Part shown: positions 26,638 to 36,177 of the stretch, piece after piece
Position numbering within the stretch: the first letter of the stretch is position 1
Layout: each line of letters starts with the position of its first letter
From: DATBAT01 sp963824805
GTDB lineage: Bacteria; Acidobacteriota; Terriglobia; Terriglobales; Acidobacteriaceae
Assembly: GCA_963824805.1 (NCBI GenBank)
Contig: CAWGQZ010000072.1
Location: 25,796 to 89,795, forward strand
DNA: 64,000 nucleotides
Direction: 5' to 3'
Translations under genes and position numbers: made by a program
Notes under the pieces: generated by a model
Seen by the model: the letters and a program-made list of their open reading frames with translations, nothing else
The model's database searches: none
Told to the model about the DNA's origin: nothing

Positions 26638-26851
26638 GCAGGGCAGAGTATCCTTTGCCCAGCATCACCGCCATCCGAATTCTGATTTCGTAATGAAATG
26701 CCTGGGCGTGTCGCCGACGTTATACATAACATTCCACACGGTTACGAAAGGCCAGTTTTGGCTGCATCAGACGAAGGAAATCCGGCATCCAAGAGATATA
26801 ATGGATGGAACTTCCACGGGGAAGTACTGTCTGTTGTGAGAAGACTTCTGA

Positions 26852-28069
26852 ATGTCCAACAAAATCAAAGCTGTGATTCTCATCCCTTCCGCTGCTGTGC
26901 TGATCTTCACCATGGTGGGCGGGCTGGACGCTGTCCGCGCATCGAATAATGACGGTGCTTATCGCCAGATGACGGTGTACAGCGAAGTGCTGTCGCGTGT
27001 GCGCAGCGAATACGTGGAAGAGCCGAATATTCCGGCGGTGACCGACGGAGCCCTGCACGGCCTGCTGGAATCGCTCGATTCCAACTCCAGCTACCTGAGC
27101 GCTGCCCAGTACAAGGAATACAAGGCGCACAAGAATGACGCCAAGGGAGAGATCGGCGCTGCGGTATCGAAGCGCTTCGGCTACGCGTCGGTGATCTCGG
27201 TAATTCCTGGCGGCCCAGCTGACAAAGCGGGGATCCAGTCGACCGATATTTTCGAAGCCATTGAAGGCAAGAGCACACGCGAGATGTCGCTGGCAGAAAT
27301 CCGCAACCTGCTTTCCGGACAGCCCGGATCGAACGTGAATGTTGCCGTCGTTCGTGCACGCCGCGCCGAACCAGAAAAGGTGACCATCACTCGAAATACG
27401 GTTGTCATTCCGCCGGTTACCGAAAAGATTGTGGACGAGGGCATTGGCGATATTCAGGTCGATGCGCTTACCAAGGGGAAATCTCAGGAAATTGCCGCCA
27501 AAATCAAAGACGCGCAAAAAGCTGGCGCCAAGAAGCTGATTCTCGACTTGCGCAACTGCGCCGAGGGCGAAGAGGCCGAAGGGGTGGCGGTAGCGAACCT
27601 TTTCCTGAATCACGGAACGATCGCTTATCTGCAAGGCCAGAAATACCCCAAAGAAGCCTTCAATGCTGATCCCGCAAAAGCCGTCACCGCGCTGCCTACG
27701 GTTGTTCTGGTGAATAAGGGGACAGCGGGCGCCGCCGAGATTGTTGCGGCGGCTCTGATGGAGAATGCACGCGCCGATGTTGTCGGCGACAAAACCTTTG
27801 GCGATGGCTCGGTGCAGAAGACGATCGATTTGCCGGATGGATCTGCGATCATCCTATCGATTGCAAAATATTATTCGCCGCGCGGGAAGGCCATCCAGGA
27901 TACGGCTGTGACGCCCAACGTTCTGGTGGCGGGCACGGACGAAGACGCCGCCGTCCCGGATGAAGACGAAAACGCCACTCCGGCCGTGGAAGAAAAGAAG
28001 CCTGCGCCTCCACAACAGGATGAGCAGATGGAGAAGGCCATCCAGTTGATCAAGACTCGGACCAGCTAG
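26852..28069 (+). CDS. S41 (CtpA-like) peptidase homologue lacking the Ser-Lys dyad
   Basis: The architecture is that of a carboxyl-terminal processing protease: N-terminal membrane anchor (VILIPSAAVLIFTMVGG), helical region, PDZ domain (about 100-170, with VISVIPGGPADKAGIQSTD) and S41 core (about 190-350). The nucleophile Ser of family members (GSASASE) is Gly293 in GTAGAAE, and the general-base Lys (FGKGTVQ) is Asp318 in FGDGSVQ. The Gln at 322 is kept, and the 25- and 4-residue spacings equal those of CtpB, so the alignment is secure. The protein is therefore likely an inactive scaffold or PDZ-based substrate binder. The C-terminus is acidic, Pro-rich and disordered (VPDEDENATPAVEEKKPAPP). 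The frame is intact throughout. It is preceded by a weak GAGAAG ribosome site and followed by a terminator. Confidence 0.88.
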   Translation: MSNKIKAVILIPSAAVLIFTMVGGLDAVRASNNDGAYRQMTVYSEVLSRVRSEYVEEPNIPAVTDGALHGLLESLDSNSSYLSAAQYKEYKAHKNDAKGEIGAAVSKRFGYASVISVIPGGPADKAGIQSTDIFEAIEGKSTREMSLAEIRNLLSGQPGSNVNVAVVRARRAEPEKVTITRNTVVIPPVTEKIVDEGIGDIQVDALTKGKSQEIAAKIKDAQKAGAKKLILDLRNCAEGEEAEGVAVANLFLNHGTIAYLQGQKYPKEAFNADPAKAVTALPTVVLVNKGTAGAAEIVAAALMENARADVVGDKTFGDGSVQKTIDLPDGSAIILSIAKYYSPRGKAIQDTAVTPNVLVAGTDEDAAVPDEDENATPAVEEKKPAPPQQDEQMEKAIQLIKTRTS

Positions 28070-28087
28070 ATCGTTTGCGATGCTTGG

Positions 28088-28115
28088 AAGCGCTCCTGCG
28101 GGCGCGCTTTTTGTT
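28088..28115 (+). terminator. Rho-independent terminator after the S41 gene
   Basis: AAGCGC (28088-28093) pairs with GCGCTT (28104-28109) across a 10-base loop and is followed by a short T-run (28108-28112). It starts 19 bases after the S41 stop. Confidence 0.6.
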
Positions 28116-28136
28116 TGCCACGACAGTCTCAAATTC

Positions 28137-28238
28137 TCACCCACAGATAACGCAGATCTACAGAGTTCTGTTGTACGAGATAGACGATCGAGAGAAAGAT
28201 AGATTCCGCTCTGGAAATCGGTGTTATCTGTGGGTGAA
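28137..28238. repeat. 15-base perfect inverted repeat flanking 72 bases
   Basis: TCACCCACAGATAAC at 28137-28151 is repeated as GTTATCTGTGGGTGA at 28224-28238. The 72-base centre is AT-richer and has no coding signs. The overall form is that of a small non-autonomous repeat or long hairpin. No target duplication was seen. Confidence 0.6.
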
Positions 28239-28332
28239 AAAGGCTTTGGGTCTGTTACCGACGACTAGGACGTCTCGCTCCTAATCCCTGTCTGGCGGCA
28301 AGCCGCCCTGCTATCCTGAAGTCATTCCTTCC

Positions 28333-30562
28333 ATGCAGTCGATTTTCCAAGAAGACTCCGCTCCGGCCGAAGGCACAAGCCGGAAAACGGTGGCGCGCCT
28401 CGTCTTTGGCGTGCTGATCGTATTGTCGGCTGCCATCGGTGCGGCTACCGGCGTCCTGTTCGTCAATTCGACGGACCTGCCGCAGGTGGGGGAACTGGAA
28501 CACTACCGGCCGAGTTCGATCACCCAGCTTTATGACGACCAGAAAAAAGTTGTCGGGTCATTTGCTTTGCAGCGGCGGGTGATCGCCAGCTATGACGACT
28601 TTCCCCAAACTTTACGCGACGCGCTGATCTCCATCGAGGACAAGGATTTCTACCGCCACTGGGGGATTAACGTATGGCGAATTGCGGGTGCGGCTTTTCG
28701 CGATATCGAGTCAGGCGGACGTGTGCAGGGTGCGTCGACACTGACCATGCAGCTTGCCCGCAATCTGTTTCTGTCGCCCGACCGGTCGTGGCACCGCAAG
28801 ATTCAGGAGGCGGTACTGGCCATCCAGATCGAGCGCCGCTTCACCAAGCAGCAGATATTCACGCTCTATGCTAACCAGATTTATCTGGGACACGGCGTCT
28901 ACGGTTTCGAAGCGGCCTCGGAATACTACTTCAGCAAACCCGCGAAATCGCTGACGGTTCCTGAAGCTGCGATGTTGGCGGGGCTGCCGAAATCTCCTGC
29001 GTATTATTCGCCGATCAATCACGCTGACCGCGCTCTCAAGCGCCGCAATCTGGTGATCAACTCCATGCTTGAGGACGGCAAGGTGACCGCCGACCAAGCG
29101 ACAATTTTGCGTGATACTCCGCTCGGACTGAAGCTCGCACCATGAATCCGCGTCACTTGCCCCGTGGTTTGTGGAGGAGATTCGCCGCTATCTCGAAGCC
29201 AAGTACGGCAGCGACCAGGTCCACGAAGGCGGGCTTCGCGTTTATACCTCCCTGAACACCGACATGCAGCGCGCCGCCAATAAAGCTGTGCTCGACGGGC
29301 TCGCCGCCTACGAACGGCGTCATGGCTGGCGAGGGCATCTGCCAAATGTAATCGCGATGGGCGAGGCGGTGTCGAGCTATCAGCATCCTGACTGGGAAGA
29401 CGAGCCCAGCGTGGATGGCTATACCCATGCGATCGTTACCGAAACCTCGCCCTCAGGGGCGACAGTTGAATTCGGACGATACGAGGCCTCCCTGACGCCA
29501 GTCGATGTCGCGTGGACACAGCACAAAATTCCGGACCTGCTGAAAGTCGGCGACCTGGTCTACGTTAAGGTTTCGTCGCTTGCAGAAAATGGAAAGGCTG
29601 AGGTCGAACTGGAGCAGGATACCGGCACCCAGGGCGCACTGCTGGCCATCGACAATGCAACTGGCGAGATCAAAGCCATGGTAGGTGGACGCGATTTCAA
29701 TCTTTCGAAATTCAACCGTGCCACGCAGGCGTTGCGTCAGGTCGGGTCGTCATTCAAGCCCTACGTTTACACAGCCGCCATCGATCAAGGCGCGACGCCG
29801 GATGACACCGTACTCGATGCGCCCGTGACCTTCCAGACCGCGTCGGGTCCCTATACTCCTCACAACTACGACGATAAATTTGAAGGGACGATCACATTGC
29901 GTCGGGCGCTGGCGCAGTCACGTAATATCCCGGCATTGAAGGTGGCCGATGGCGTCGGCATTCGCAGCGTCATTGACTACGCTCGCCGCTTCGGAATCAC
30001 CTCGAACCTGCCGGCGTATCTTCCGGTGGCTCTGGGGGCAGCCGAAGTTACGTTACTGGAGCAGACCTCGGGATTCAGCGTCTTTCCCAGCGATGGAGTT
30101 CGCGTTGCGCCGCGTTACATCGTCAAGGTCACCGATTACGACGGGCGCGTGCTGGAAGAAGATTTTCCTGACGTGAAGGACGTGATCAAAGAGCGCACCG
30201 CGCGCGTCATGACTTCGATGCTGCGGGAAGTTGTGTTGCACGGGACCGCAGTGTCGGCTAATACCTTGAAGTTGCCGCTGGCGGGAAAGACGGGCACAAC
30301 TAATGATTTCACCGACGCGTGGTTTGTCGGCTTCTCGCCCGCGACTACCTGCGGCGTATGGATCGGATACGACGAAAAGAAATCGCTCGGCGCCAAAGAG
30401 AGCGGCGCTCGCGCCGCACTACCCATCTGGATAAACTTCATGAAAACCGCGCTGGCGGGGAAAGACCCGGGCGAATTCCAACCGCTAAGCGACTCGATAG
30501 CTCCAATCGCCCGGAAGGTGGATACGCCCGACACCGCGCCCGCGGAAGAAGAAGCGCATTAG
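28333..30562 (+). CDS. Class A penicillin-binding protein (PBP1A type), one frame break
   Basis: The protein polymerises and cross-links peptidoglycan at the outer face of the inner membrane. The first frame (28333 to about 29140) has a membrane anchor (VARLVFGVLIVLSAAIGAAT) and the GT51 glycosyltransferase with the catalytic Glu in SIEDKDFYRHWG, then GASTLTMQLARN and the RKIQEAVLAIQIE helix. The second frame (about 29140 to 30562) has the transpeptidase motifs SSFK (in QVGSSFKPYVYTAAID), SRN (AQSRNIPALKV) and KTGT (GKTGTTNDFTDAWFVGFSP). Removing one base near 29133-29142 joins them as KLAHESASLAPWFVEEIRR. An essential-class gene broken by one base argues for sequence error. Total length (about 740) fits. 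Confidence 0.9.
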
Positions 30563-30579
30563 GTCACGGCCGCATGCCT

Positions 30580-30602
30580 GAGACGTAGCGAAGCTACATC
30601 TC
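30580..30602. repeat. Dispersed hairpin, GAGACGTAGC family
   Basis: GAGACGTAGC (30580-30589) and GCTACATCTC (30593-30602) form a stem with loop GAA and one wobble pair. Relatives lie at 38554, 45605 and 45644. This copy lies in the 100-base gap after the PBP gene. Confidence 0.6.
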
Positions 30603-30662
30603 TACACGATCCCAGCAAGGTTTCCAAATCTCTGCCGCCTGATTGATAATCCATCTACTCCA

Positions 30663-31340
30663 ATGGATATCCGCACCGGATTACTCTCCGCCGTCGAGGC
30701 CACCATCCTGGTCTTCGCCGCGCTGTTCCCCATCGTCAATCCTCTAGGCAGTGCCGCGATTTTCATCAATCTTACGGGCGCTATCCATCCCCATGTGCAG
30801 CGCATTCTAGCGCGCAAGGTAGCGTTGTTCAGTTTCTTTCTGCTGATCGGATCGCTGCTGTTTGGGGCCAAAGTCCTTTCTTTCTTCGGAGTTTCCATTT
30901 ACGCCGTGCAGATCGGAGGAGGGTTGGTGGTCGCGGCCACGGGATGGTCGTTGCTCAATCAAACAGTCGCCGGCGCAGCTACTCGCTCGCCGACCGACCG
31001 CGACATTCTGGCGAATGCGTTTTATCCCTACACCTTGCCTATCACGGTTGGCCCGGGATCAATTTCTGTCGCGGTAACTCTGGGCGCTCACGTGCCGACC
31101 GAAGTCCATGCCAATTCCATCTTTTCGCCGGTAGTACTTATCGCGTCGCTAGTGGGGATCGTGGCGATCTGCTTTCTTATCTACATCTGTTATCGCTACG
31201 CGGATGCGGCCCATCGGTTCCTGGGCGCTACCGGCACGTCGGTACTTATGCGGCTCTCATCCTTCATTCTGTTGTGCATCGGAGTTCAGATTGTGGCGAC
31301 GGGAGTGAGAGCCTACCTGGAAACCATCAAGCGCCTCTAG
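30663..31340 (+). CDS. MarC family (UPF0056) integral membrane protein
   Basis: Six hydrophobic segments cover most of the 225 residues, as in MarC/NAAT proteins. The signature FAALFPIVNPLGSAAIFINL with its conserved NP pair occurs in helix 1, and the half-repeat returns as NAFYPYTLPITVGPGSISVA in the second half. Once linked to multiple antibiotic resistance, MarC is now of unclear function; some archaeal relatives move small amino acids. It ends head-to-head with trpE, the stops overlapping by 4 bases. Start at ATG 30663; no ribosome site is obvious. Confidence 0.9.
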   Translation: MDIRTGLLSAVEATILVFAALFPIVNPLGSAAIFINLTGAIHPHVQRILARKVALFSFFLLIGSLLFGAKVLSFFGVSIYAVQIGGGLVVAATGWSLLNQTVAGAATRSPTDRDILANAFYPYTLPITVGPGSISVAVTLGAHVPTEVHANSIFSPVVLIASLVGIVAICFLIYICYRYADAAHRFLGATGTSVLMRLSSFILLCIGVQIVATGVRAYLETIKRL

Positions 31341-32818
31341 ACATTTCCGCGAGCTCGCCCCACCGCGCGCAGCACGGCTTGGGCTTTATTCATCGACTCT
31401 TCGAATTCGCGTTCAGGGTCGGAGTCGGCGACGATCCCTGCACCCGCCTGCAGATAGGCCTTCTTTCCACGCATGACCATAGTGCGAATCGCAATGCACG
31501 AATCCAGATTGCCCGCGAAATCTGCGTACAGAACAGATCCGCCGTAAACTCCGCGCCGGGTCGGCTCAAGTTCTTCGATGATCTGCATGGCACGAACCTT
31601 GGGCGCGCCACTAAGGGTTCCGGCCGGAAAGCATGCCGCCAACGCGTCCATCGCATCGAGCTCCGGTCGAAGCTTGCCTTCGAGTGCCGAAACCAGATGC
31701 ATGACGTGCGAATAGCGCTCGACATACATCAGGTCGCGGACTTTCACCGAACCGTACTCACTTACTCGTCCGAGATCATTCCGCCCAAGATCGACCAGCA
31801 TCACATGTTCGGCACGCTCTTTCTCGTCTTCCAGCATCGCCTTTTCCAGGCGATGATCTTCGGCTTCGTCTTTCCCTCGCGGATGCGTGCCGGCAATCGG
31901 CCGGTATTCCAGTTTGCGGCCGGTTACGCGCACCAGCATTTCCGGGGAGGAACCCAGTACGTGGATGTCGCCGGTCCGCAGAAAATACATGTAGGGAGAG
32001 GGATTCACCGTCCGTAGCGCGCGATAAATATCGAAGGGTGGGATCTCGGGAACAAAATCCACGCGCTGTGAAAGCACTACCTGAAATATGTCACCGGCTG
32101 CAATGTATTTTTTCGCGCGTTCCACGGCCTTCATATAGCCGGATTTGCTGGTCCCGGCGTGTACTTTCAGTTTTGCCCCGGGCTTCCTGCCGGACTGTTG
32201 CCACTGCGCGGGGCGCAACCCCCGAGCCAGTTTCTTCTCCAGGGCTTCAATATCCGCGACCGCGCGATCGTACGCTTTGCGCGGCTTCTCTCGCGTGAGG
32301 TCGGCGCTGGCAATGATGTGGATCTGATGGCGCAGGTGATCGAAGGCAAGAAGGCGATCGAAGAACATCAATACGCAATCCGGAACCAGCAGATCGTCTT
32401 TCGTGGTCAGCCCGATGTTTTCCAGCTGGCGGACCGTGTCGTAGGCAAAATATCCCACTGCTCCGGCGGTAAACGGCGGCAGGCCGGGAAGCAATGCGGG
32501 ACGGTGCCGCCTCAATTCCTCTTTCACGATCTGAAAGACATTCCCCTGCCGCCTCTCGGTTCGCTTGCCCTGTTGAACTGTAATTTCATTTCCATGGGCG
32601 CGAATCTGCATGTAAGGCCGTGCGCCTACGAAGGTGTAGCGGCCGATCTGCTCGCCACGTTCGACCGATTCCAGAAGAAAGGCGTCCTGCTCATCGCCGG
32701 CGACGGCCAGGAAAGCTGAAACAGTCGTCAGCAGATCGGCCGGGACCGACTTCACGATCGGGATCAACGTGGCTTCGCCAGCCAATCGGGAGAATTTCTT
32801 ATAGTCTGGGACGGGCAT
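31337..32818 (-). CDS. trpE: Anthranilate synthase component I
   Basis: TrpE converts chorismate to anthranilate using ammonia from a TrpG subunit. The N-terminal domain carries LLESVE, the motif tied to tryptophan feedback binding. The chorismate-binding domain shows PIAGTHPRGKDEAEDHRLEK, LVDLGRNDLGRVSEYGSVKV, HLVSALEGKL, GTLSGAPKVRAMQIIEEL and QAGAGIVADSDPE, with the catalytic His in HVMHLVSA. The length of 493 is normal. No trpG or trpD is adjacent, so the tryptophan genes are scattered here. The start at 32818 overlaps no neighbour. No leader peptide or attenuator was found in the 260-base gap upstream, which is shared with the divergent MBL gene. Confidence 0.93.
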   Translation of the reverse strand: MPVPDYKKFSRLAGEATLIPIVKSVPADLLTTVSAFLAVAGDEQDAFLLESVERGEQIGRYTFVGARPYMQIRAHGNEITVQQGKRTERRQGNVFQIVKEELRRHRPALLPGLPPFTAGAVGYFAYDTVRQLENIGLTTKDDLLVPDCVLMFFDRLLAFDHLRHQIHIIASADLTREKPRKAYDRAVADIEALEKKLARGLRPAQWQQSGRKPGAKLKVHAGTSKSGYMKAVERAKKYIAAGDIFQVVLSQRVDFVPEIPPFDIYRALRTVNPSPYMYFLRTGDIHVLGSSPEMLVRVTGRKLEYRPIAGTHPRGKDEAEDHRLEKAMLEDEKERAEHVMLVDLGRNDLGRVSEYGSVKVRDLMYVERYSHVMHLVSALEGKLRPELDAMDALAACFPAGTLSGAPKVRAMQIIEELEPTRRGVYGGSVLYADFAGNLDSCIAIRTMVMRGKKAYLQAGAGIVADSDPEREFEESMNKAQAVLRAVGRARGNV

Positions 32819-33077
32819 GACGGTTCCTGCGGTGGCAACCGCGGGTCATTCATTATAACGGCGAAGTCCCGAAAGCTGCCCGCATAGGGCACTAACTAAT
32901 GAGGACGCGTTCACCAAGGTTTCAGCCTTGAATTTCCCTCGTGCGGGGTGGTGTCCTTCGTGTTTATTGCTTCCGTGAACCCAACTAGTAACAGAGACAA
33001 GGGTAACCAGCGAATGAATTGACGGATTCGCAATAGCGATAGAAGATGACAGCAAATCGCGCAAATATGGGGAGTGT

Positions 33078-33893
33078 ATGCGGGTTAAGTTCTGGGGCGT
33101 GCGTGGCTCGGTGCCTGCCCCGCAGAAGGAAAATGTCCGCTACGGAGGAAACACCTCCTGCGTTGAAGTGCGCGTGGGCGACAAGATTTATCTCTTTGAC
33201 TGCGGCACCGGTTTGCGGCTGGCGGGCGAGCATCTGATCCGTGAGTTCGCACAACGGCCGGTGTTTGCCCACGTGTTCGTCTCGCATTTTCATTGGGACC
33301 ACATTCAGGGTTTCCCCTTTTGCGCTCCGCTCTACAACCAGCAGAATTGCTTCGTCTTCCATTGCTCCAGCCGCATGCGCAATCTCAAGCAGGTGATGGA
33401 AGAACAAATGTCATCGCCGTACTTTCCTGTCCGCCTGAGCGAAATGAAGGCGCAGCTCAAGTATCACGACATCGAGGAAGGACGGCTGCCGCTTGACGAC
33501 ATGAACGTCCAGACCATGTGGCTCAATCATCCCCAGGGCTGCATGGGATTTCGTCTGGAAACCAAGGAAGGCACCTTCGTCTATGCCACCGACAACGAGC
33601 CCGGTGATCCGGTGTTCGACAAGAACGTGCGCAAACTGGCAGCTGGGGCCGATGTACTCATCTATGACGCGCAATATCTTCCCGATGAATACGCTGCGGG
33701 ACGGCGCGGCTGGGGCCACAGTCACTGGCGGGAAGCGGTAAATATTGTGATGGAGTCAGGAGCAAAAGAGCTGGTGCTGTTCCACCATGATCCTTCGCAC
33801 GACGACGCATGTCTCGATCGCGTAGTGAAAGAAGCAACCAACTACTACCCCAAAGTGCGAGCCGCCGCTGAAGGCTCCGAGATCGAACTCTAG
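33078..33893 (+). CDS. Metallo-beta-lactamase-fold hydrolase
   Basis: The metal-binding motif HxHxDH appears as SHFHWDHIQG (His70, His72, Asp74, His75), and further ligands are plausible in DNEPGD and at the His in LVLFHHDPSHDD. The protein opens with MRVKFWGVRGSVPAPQKEN and YGGNTSCVEV, the start shared by MBL proteins related to cyclic-nucleotide phosphodiesterases and PhnP-like enzymes. It is predicted to be cytosolic. Such genes in deltaproteobacteria and acidobacteria are often near signalling genes, but here the neighbours (trpE, gdh) give no clue. GGGGAG lies just upstream of the ATG at 33078. The substrate cannot be stated. Confidence 0.88.
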   Translation: MRVKFWGVRGSVPAPQKENVRYGGNTSCVEVRVGDKIYLFDCGTGLRLAGEHLIREFAQRPVFAHVFVSHFHWDHIQGFPFCAPLYNQQNCFVFHCSSRMRNLKQVMEEQMSSPYFPVRLSEMKAQLKYHDIEEGRLPLDDMNVQTMWLNHPQGCMGFRLETKEGTFVYATDNEPGDPVFDKNVRKLAAGADVLIYDAQYLPDEYAAGRRGWGHSHWREAVNIVMESGAKELVLFHHDPSHDDACLDRVVKEATNYYPKVRAAAEGSEIEL

Positions 33894-33903
33894 CGCCAGT
33901 AGA

Positions 33904-33926
33904 GCCGAGCTCCGCTATGTCTCGGC
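33904..33926. terminator. Possible hairpin after the MBL gene
   Basis: GCCGAG (33904-33909) and CTCGGC (33921-33926) form a six-base stem 10 bases after the MBL stop, without a T-run. A second small stem (AACCT/AGGTT) follows at about 33936-33953. Either could mark the transcript end. Confidence 0.35.
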
Positions 33927-34117
33927 CATGTGTACAAACCTGCAAAAAAGGTTGCAAAACAGAACGTCCGATTTTCATTCCAATGTCCAGTGACCCTTCG
34001 CTGACTTGCTTCCCCATGTAACGGCTGCTTATACTCCAAAGGGTTCCGCGCCCGCGCCGCCGCGACCTTCCCGGTGCTGGCTCACCCAATCTGCACACAC
34101 AATCGCCGGAGATCATG

Positions 34118-35383
34118 ATGAAGACAGTAGAAGTCGAGCAGGAACTCAACGCTTGGGAGGAACAGGCTGCACGCTTCGACCTGGCCGCCCAGAAGCTGAA
34201 TCTGGAGGAGGGGCTGTGGAAGGTCCTGCGCTATCCCAACCGGGAAATTATCCTTCACATTCCAGTCGCGCTCGACAAGGGCGGACTCGAGGTCTACACC
34301 GGGTTCCGCGTCCAGCACTCGATTGCTCGCGGACCGTCCAAAGGCGGCATCCGCTACTCGCCCGACGTTACCCTTGACGAAGTTCGCGCCTTGGCAAGCT
34401 GGATGACGTGGAAGTGCGCGGTGGTGAACATTCCTTTCGGCGGCGCCAAGGGCGGCATTATTTGCGACCCTCACAAAATGTCGCAAGGCGAACTGGAACG
34501 CATGACCCGCCGCTACACTGCGGAACTAGTTGAATTCATCGGCCCCGAAAAAGATGTTCCTGCTCCCGACATCAACACCAATGAACAGACTATGGCATGG
34601 ATTATGGATACCTATTCTATGCATATGCGGCAAACCGTAACCGCGGTGGTCACTGGGAAGCCGATCAACATCGGCGGATCGCGCGGGAGGCGGGAAGCCA
34701 CCGGGCGCGGCATCATGATCTGCTGCAATGAAGCCGTGAGAAAGCTGGGGATGTCGATTGAGCAGACCCGCGTGATCGTGCAGGGCTTCGGCAACGTGGG
34801 ATCGAACGCAGCCCGCCTGATGGCGGCGGCTGGCTACAAGATCATCGGCATCGGCGAAGTGGATGGCGGTCTTTACAACTCGAATGGAATCGACATGGAA
34901 GCCCTGTGGCTGCATCGCCAGAAGAATGGCACCATTCACGGCTTTTCCGGAGCGGAAAAAGCTGATCCGTTGCAGTTGCTGATCACGGATTGCGACATTC
35001 TCATTCCGGCTGCAACCGAGAATCAAATCACCCGCCACAATGCTTCTGAGGTGAAGTGCCGCATTCTGGCTGAAGGTGCAAACGGTCCAACCACTTTTGC
35101 CGCAGATGAAATCCTCGGGGAGAAGAACGTATTTATCATCCCCGACATTCTCTGCAACGCCGGTGGCGTGACCACCTCCTACTTCGAATGGGTGCAAGAC
35201 CGCCAGGGATACTTCTGGAAAGAATCGGTAGTAAACGAGCAACTCGAAGAAATCATGAAAGCAGCCTTTGAAGATGTGGTCCGCTACGCGGAAACCCACC
35301 ACGTCAACAATCGTATTGCTGCATACATGCTGGCGATCGACCGGGTGGCATACACCATCCGCCAGCGCGGAATCTACGCGTAG
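34118..35383 (+). CDS. gdhA: Glu/Leu/Phe/Val-family dehydrogenase, glutamate dehydrogenase type
   Basis: The enzyme deaminates glutamate to 2-oxoglutarate, or the reverse, with NAD(P). Substrate-domain motifs are present: PSKGGIRYSPDVTLDEVRAL, MTWKCAVVNIPFGGAKGG with the catalytic Lys, and VPAPDINTN with the catalytic Asp. The NAD fold shows GFGNVGSNAARL and the following acid is Glu in IGIGEVDG, which suggests NAD preference. It ends with ILCNAGGVTTSYFEWVQ. At 421 residues it belongs to the short hexameric class. Two consecutive ATGs occur at 34115 and 34118; GGAG at 34108 is spaced better for the second. It is monocistronic, followed by a hairpin at 35408. Confidence 0.93.
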   Translation: MKTVEVEQELNAWEEQAARFDLAAQKLNLEEGLWKVLRYPNREIILHIPVALDKGGLEVYTGFRVQHSIARGPSKGGIRYSPDVTLDEVRALASWMTWKCAVVNIPFGGAKGGIICDPHKMSQGELERMTRRYTAELVEFIGPEKDVPAPDINTNEQTMAWIMDTYSMHMRQTVTAVVTGKPINIGGSRGRREATGRGIMICCNEAVRKLGMSIEQTRVIVQGFGNVGSNAARLMAAAGYKIIGIGEVDGGLYNSNGIDMEALWLHRQKNGTIHGFSGAEKADPLQLLITDCDILIPAATENQITRHNASEVKCRILAEGANGPTTFAADEILGEKNVFIIPDILCNAGGVTTSYFEWVQDRQGYFWKESVVNEQLEEIMKAAFEDVVRYAETHHVNNRIAAYMLAIDRVAYTIRQRGIYA

Positions 35384-35407
35384 TTCCAACTGCTTACAGC
35401 CATCCGA

Positions 35408-35428
35408 GGACGGGCGACCGGCCCGTCC
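35408..35428. terminator. GC-rich hairpin after gdhA
   Basis: GGACGGGC (35408-35415) pairs with GCCCGTCC (35421-35428) around a five-base loop, 25 bases after the gdhA stop. It resembles the hairpin at 24507 in its GACGGG arm. No T-run follows. Confidence 0.5.
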
Positions 35429-35529
35429 CCAGCGCCGGAAAGTCAACATTTCCCAGCGCGATCCTCAATTGCTTACTTCTTCCGTGTAGAGGATAATCGC
35501 CGGGGGAACGTGTTTTCCTCAGTGACCTG

Positions 35530-36177
35530 GTGAACCTGCCGAATTCCATCACGCTGACCCGCATCGGCAGCATTCCGTTGCTGATTTGGATACTCTCAAC
35601 CCAACGGTTTTCCGGAGTGGACGGGGAAAAGGAACTGTTGGCGTCGGCGTTGTTTATAGCCGCATCGATCACCGACGGCATTGATGGGTATCTTGCCCGC
35701 AAGCGGGGACAAATCACCACCATGGGCATGCTTCTCGACCCCTTGGCTGACAAGCTGCTAATCGCCGCGGCATTTGTGGCTCTGGTGCAATACAACCCCA
35801 GCCTGGTTCCGGCCTGGGTGGCGGTGGTGGTGATCGGCCGGGAATTTCTGGTCAGCGGGCTGCGATCGATTGCAGCCTCGGAGGGCTTCACCATCGAAGC
35901 CAGCGAGCTCGGCAAGTTCAAAATGCTGGTACAGATTGTTTCAGTTGTGGCGGTGATCCTCGACCATCGCTGGAAAGAGTGGCCGGTCGGTCCTTACATA
36001 TTCCCTGTGCACTGGATCGCTTTCATCTCCATCTGGTTCATGGTTTTTCTATCGCTGGTCTCGGCCTTCGACTATTTCAAGGCGTTCTGGGCAAAGATCG
36101 ACCGCCAGTCGGTAAAGCGCCGCCGCCGGTCGTTCGTGCTCAGCCGGCGGAGGAAGAACGATGTGCCCGCAACCTGA
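35530..36177 (+). CDS. pgsA: CDP-diacylglycerol--glycerol-3-phosphate 3-phosphatidyltransferase
   Basis: PgsA makes phosphatidylglycerophosphate, the first step to phosphatidylglycerol and cardiolipin, in the inner membrane. The CDP-alcohol motif is complete (DGIDGYLARKRGQITTMG, then MLLDPLADK), with the usual DG-AR-G-D-D spacing. The protein begins with NLPNSITLTRIGSIPLLIW, the family's normal start, and has about six membrane helices. The C-terminus is very basic (RRRRSFVLSRRRK). It starts with GTG at 35530. It overlaps the AMMECR1 gene by 17 bases, so both are co-transcribed. Confidence 0.93.
   Translation: MNLPNSITLTRIGSIPLLIWILSTQRFSGVDGEKELLASALFIAASITDGIDGYLARKRGQITTMGMLLDPLADKLLIAAAFVALVQYNPSLVPAWVAVVVIGREFLVSGLRSIAASEGFTIEASELGKFKMLVQIVSVVAVILDHRWKEWPVGPYIFPVHWIAFISIWFMVFLSLVSAFDYFKAFWAKIDRQSVKRRRRSFVLSRRRKNDVPAT

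Noticed and set aside
26797..26802. TATAAT before the S41 gene
   Set aside because: No acceptable -35 hexamer at 16-18 bases; isolated hexamers are expected by chance.
26720..27634. 304-codon minus-strand frame
   Set aside because: Antisense to the S41 gene; no signature of its own.
30944..32017. 357-codon plus-strand frame
   Set aside because: Overlaps marC in another frame and trpE in antisense; both are strong families.
34526..35449. 307-codon minus-strand frame
   Set aside because: Antisense to gdhA, a clear conserved gene.
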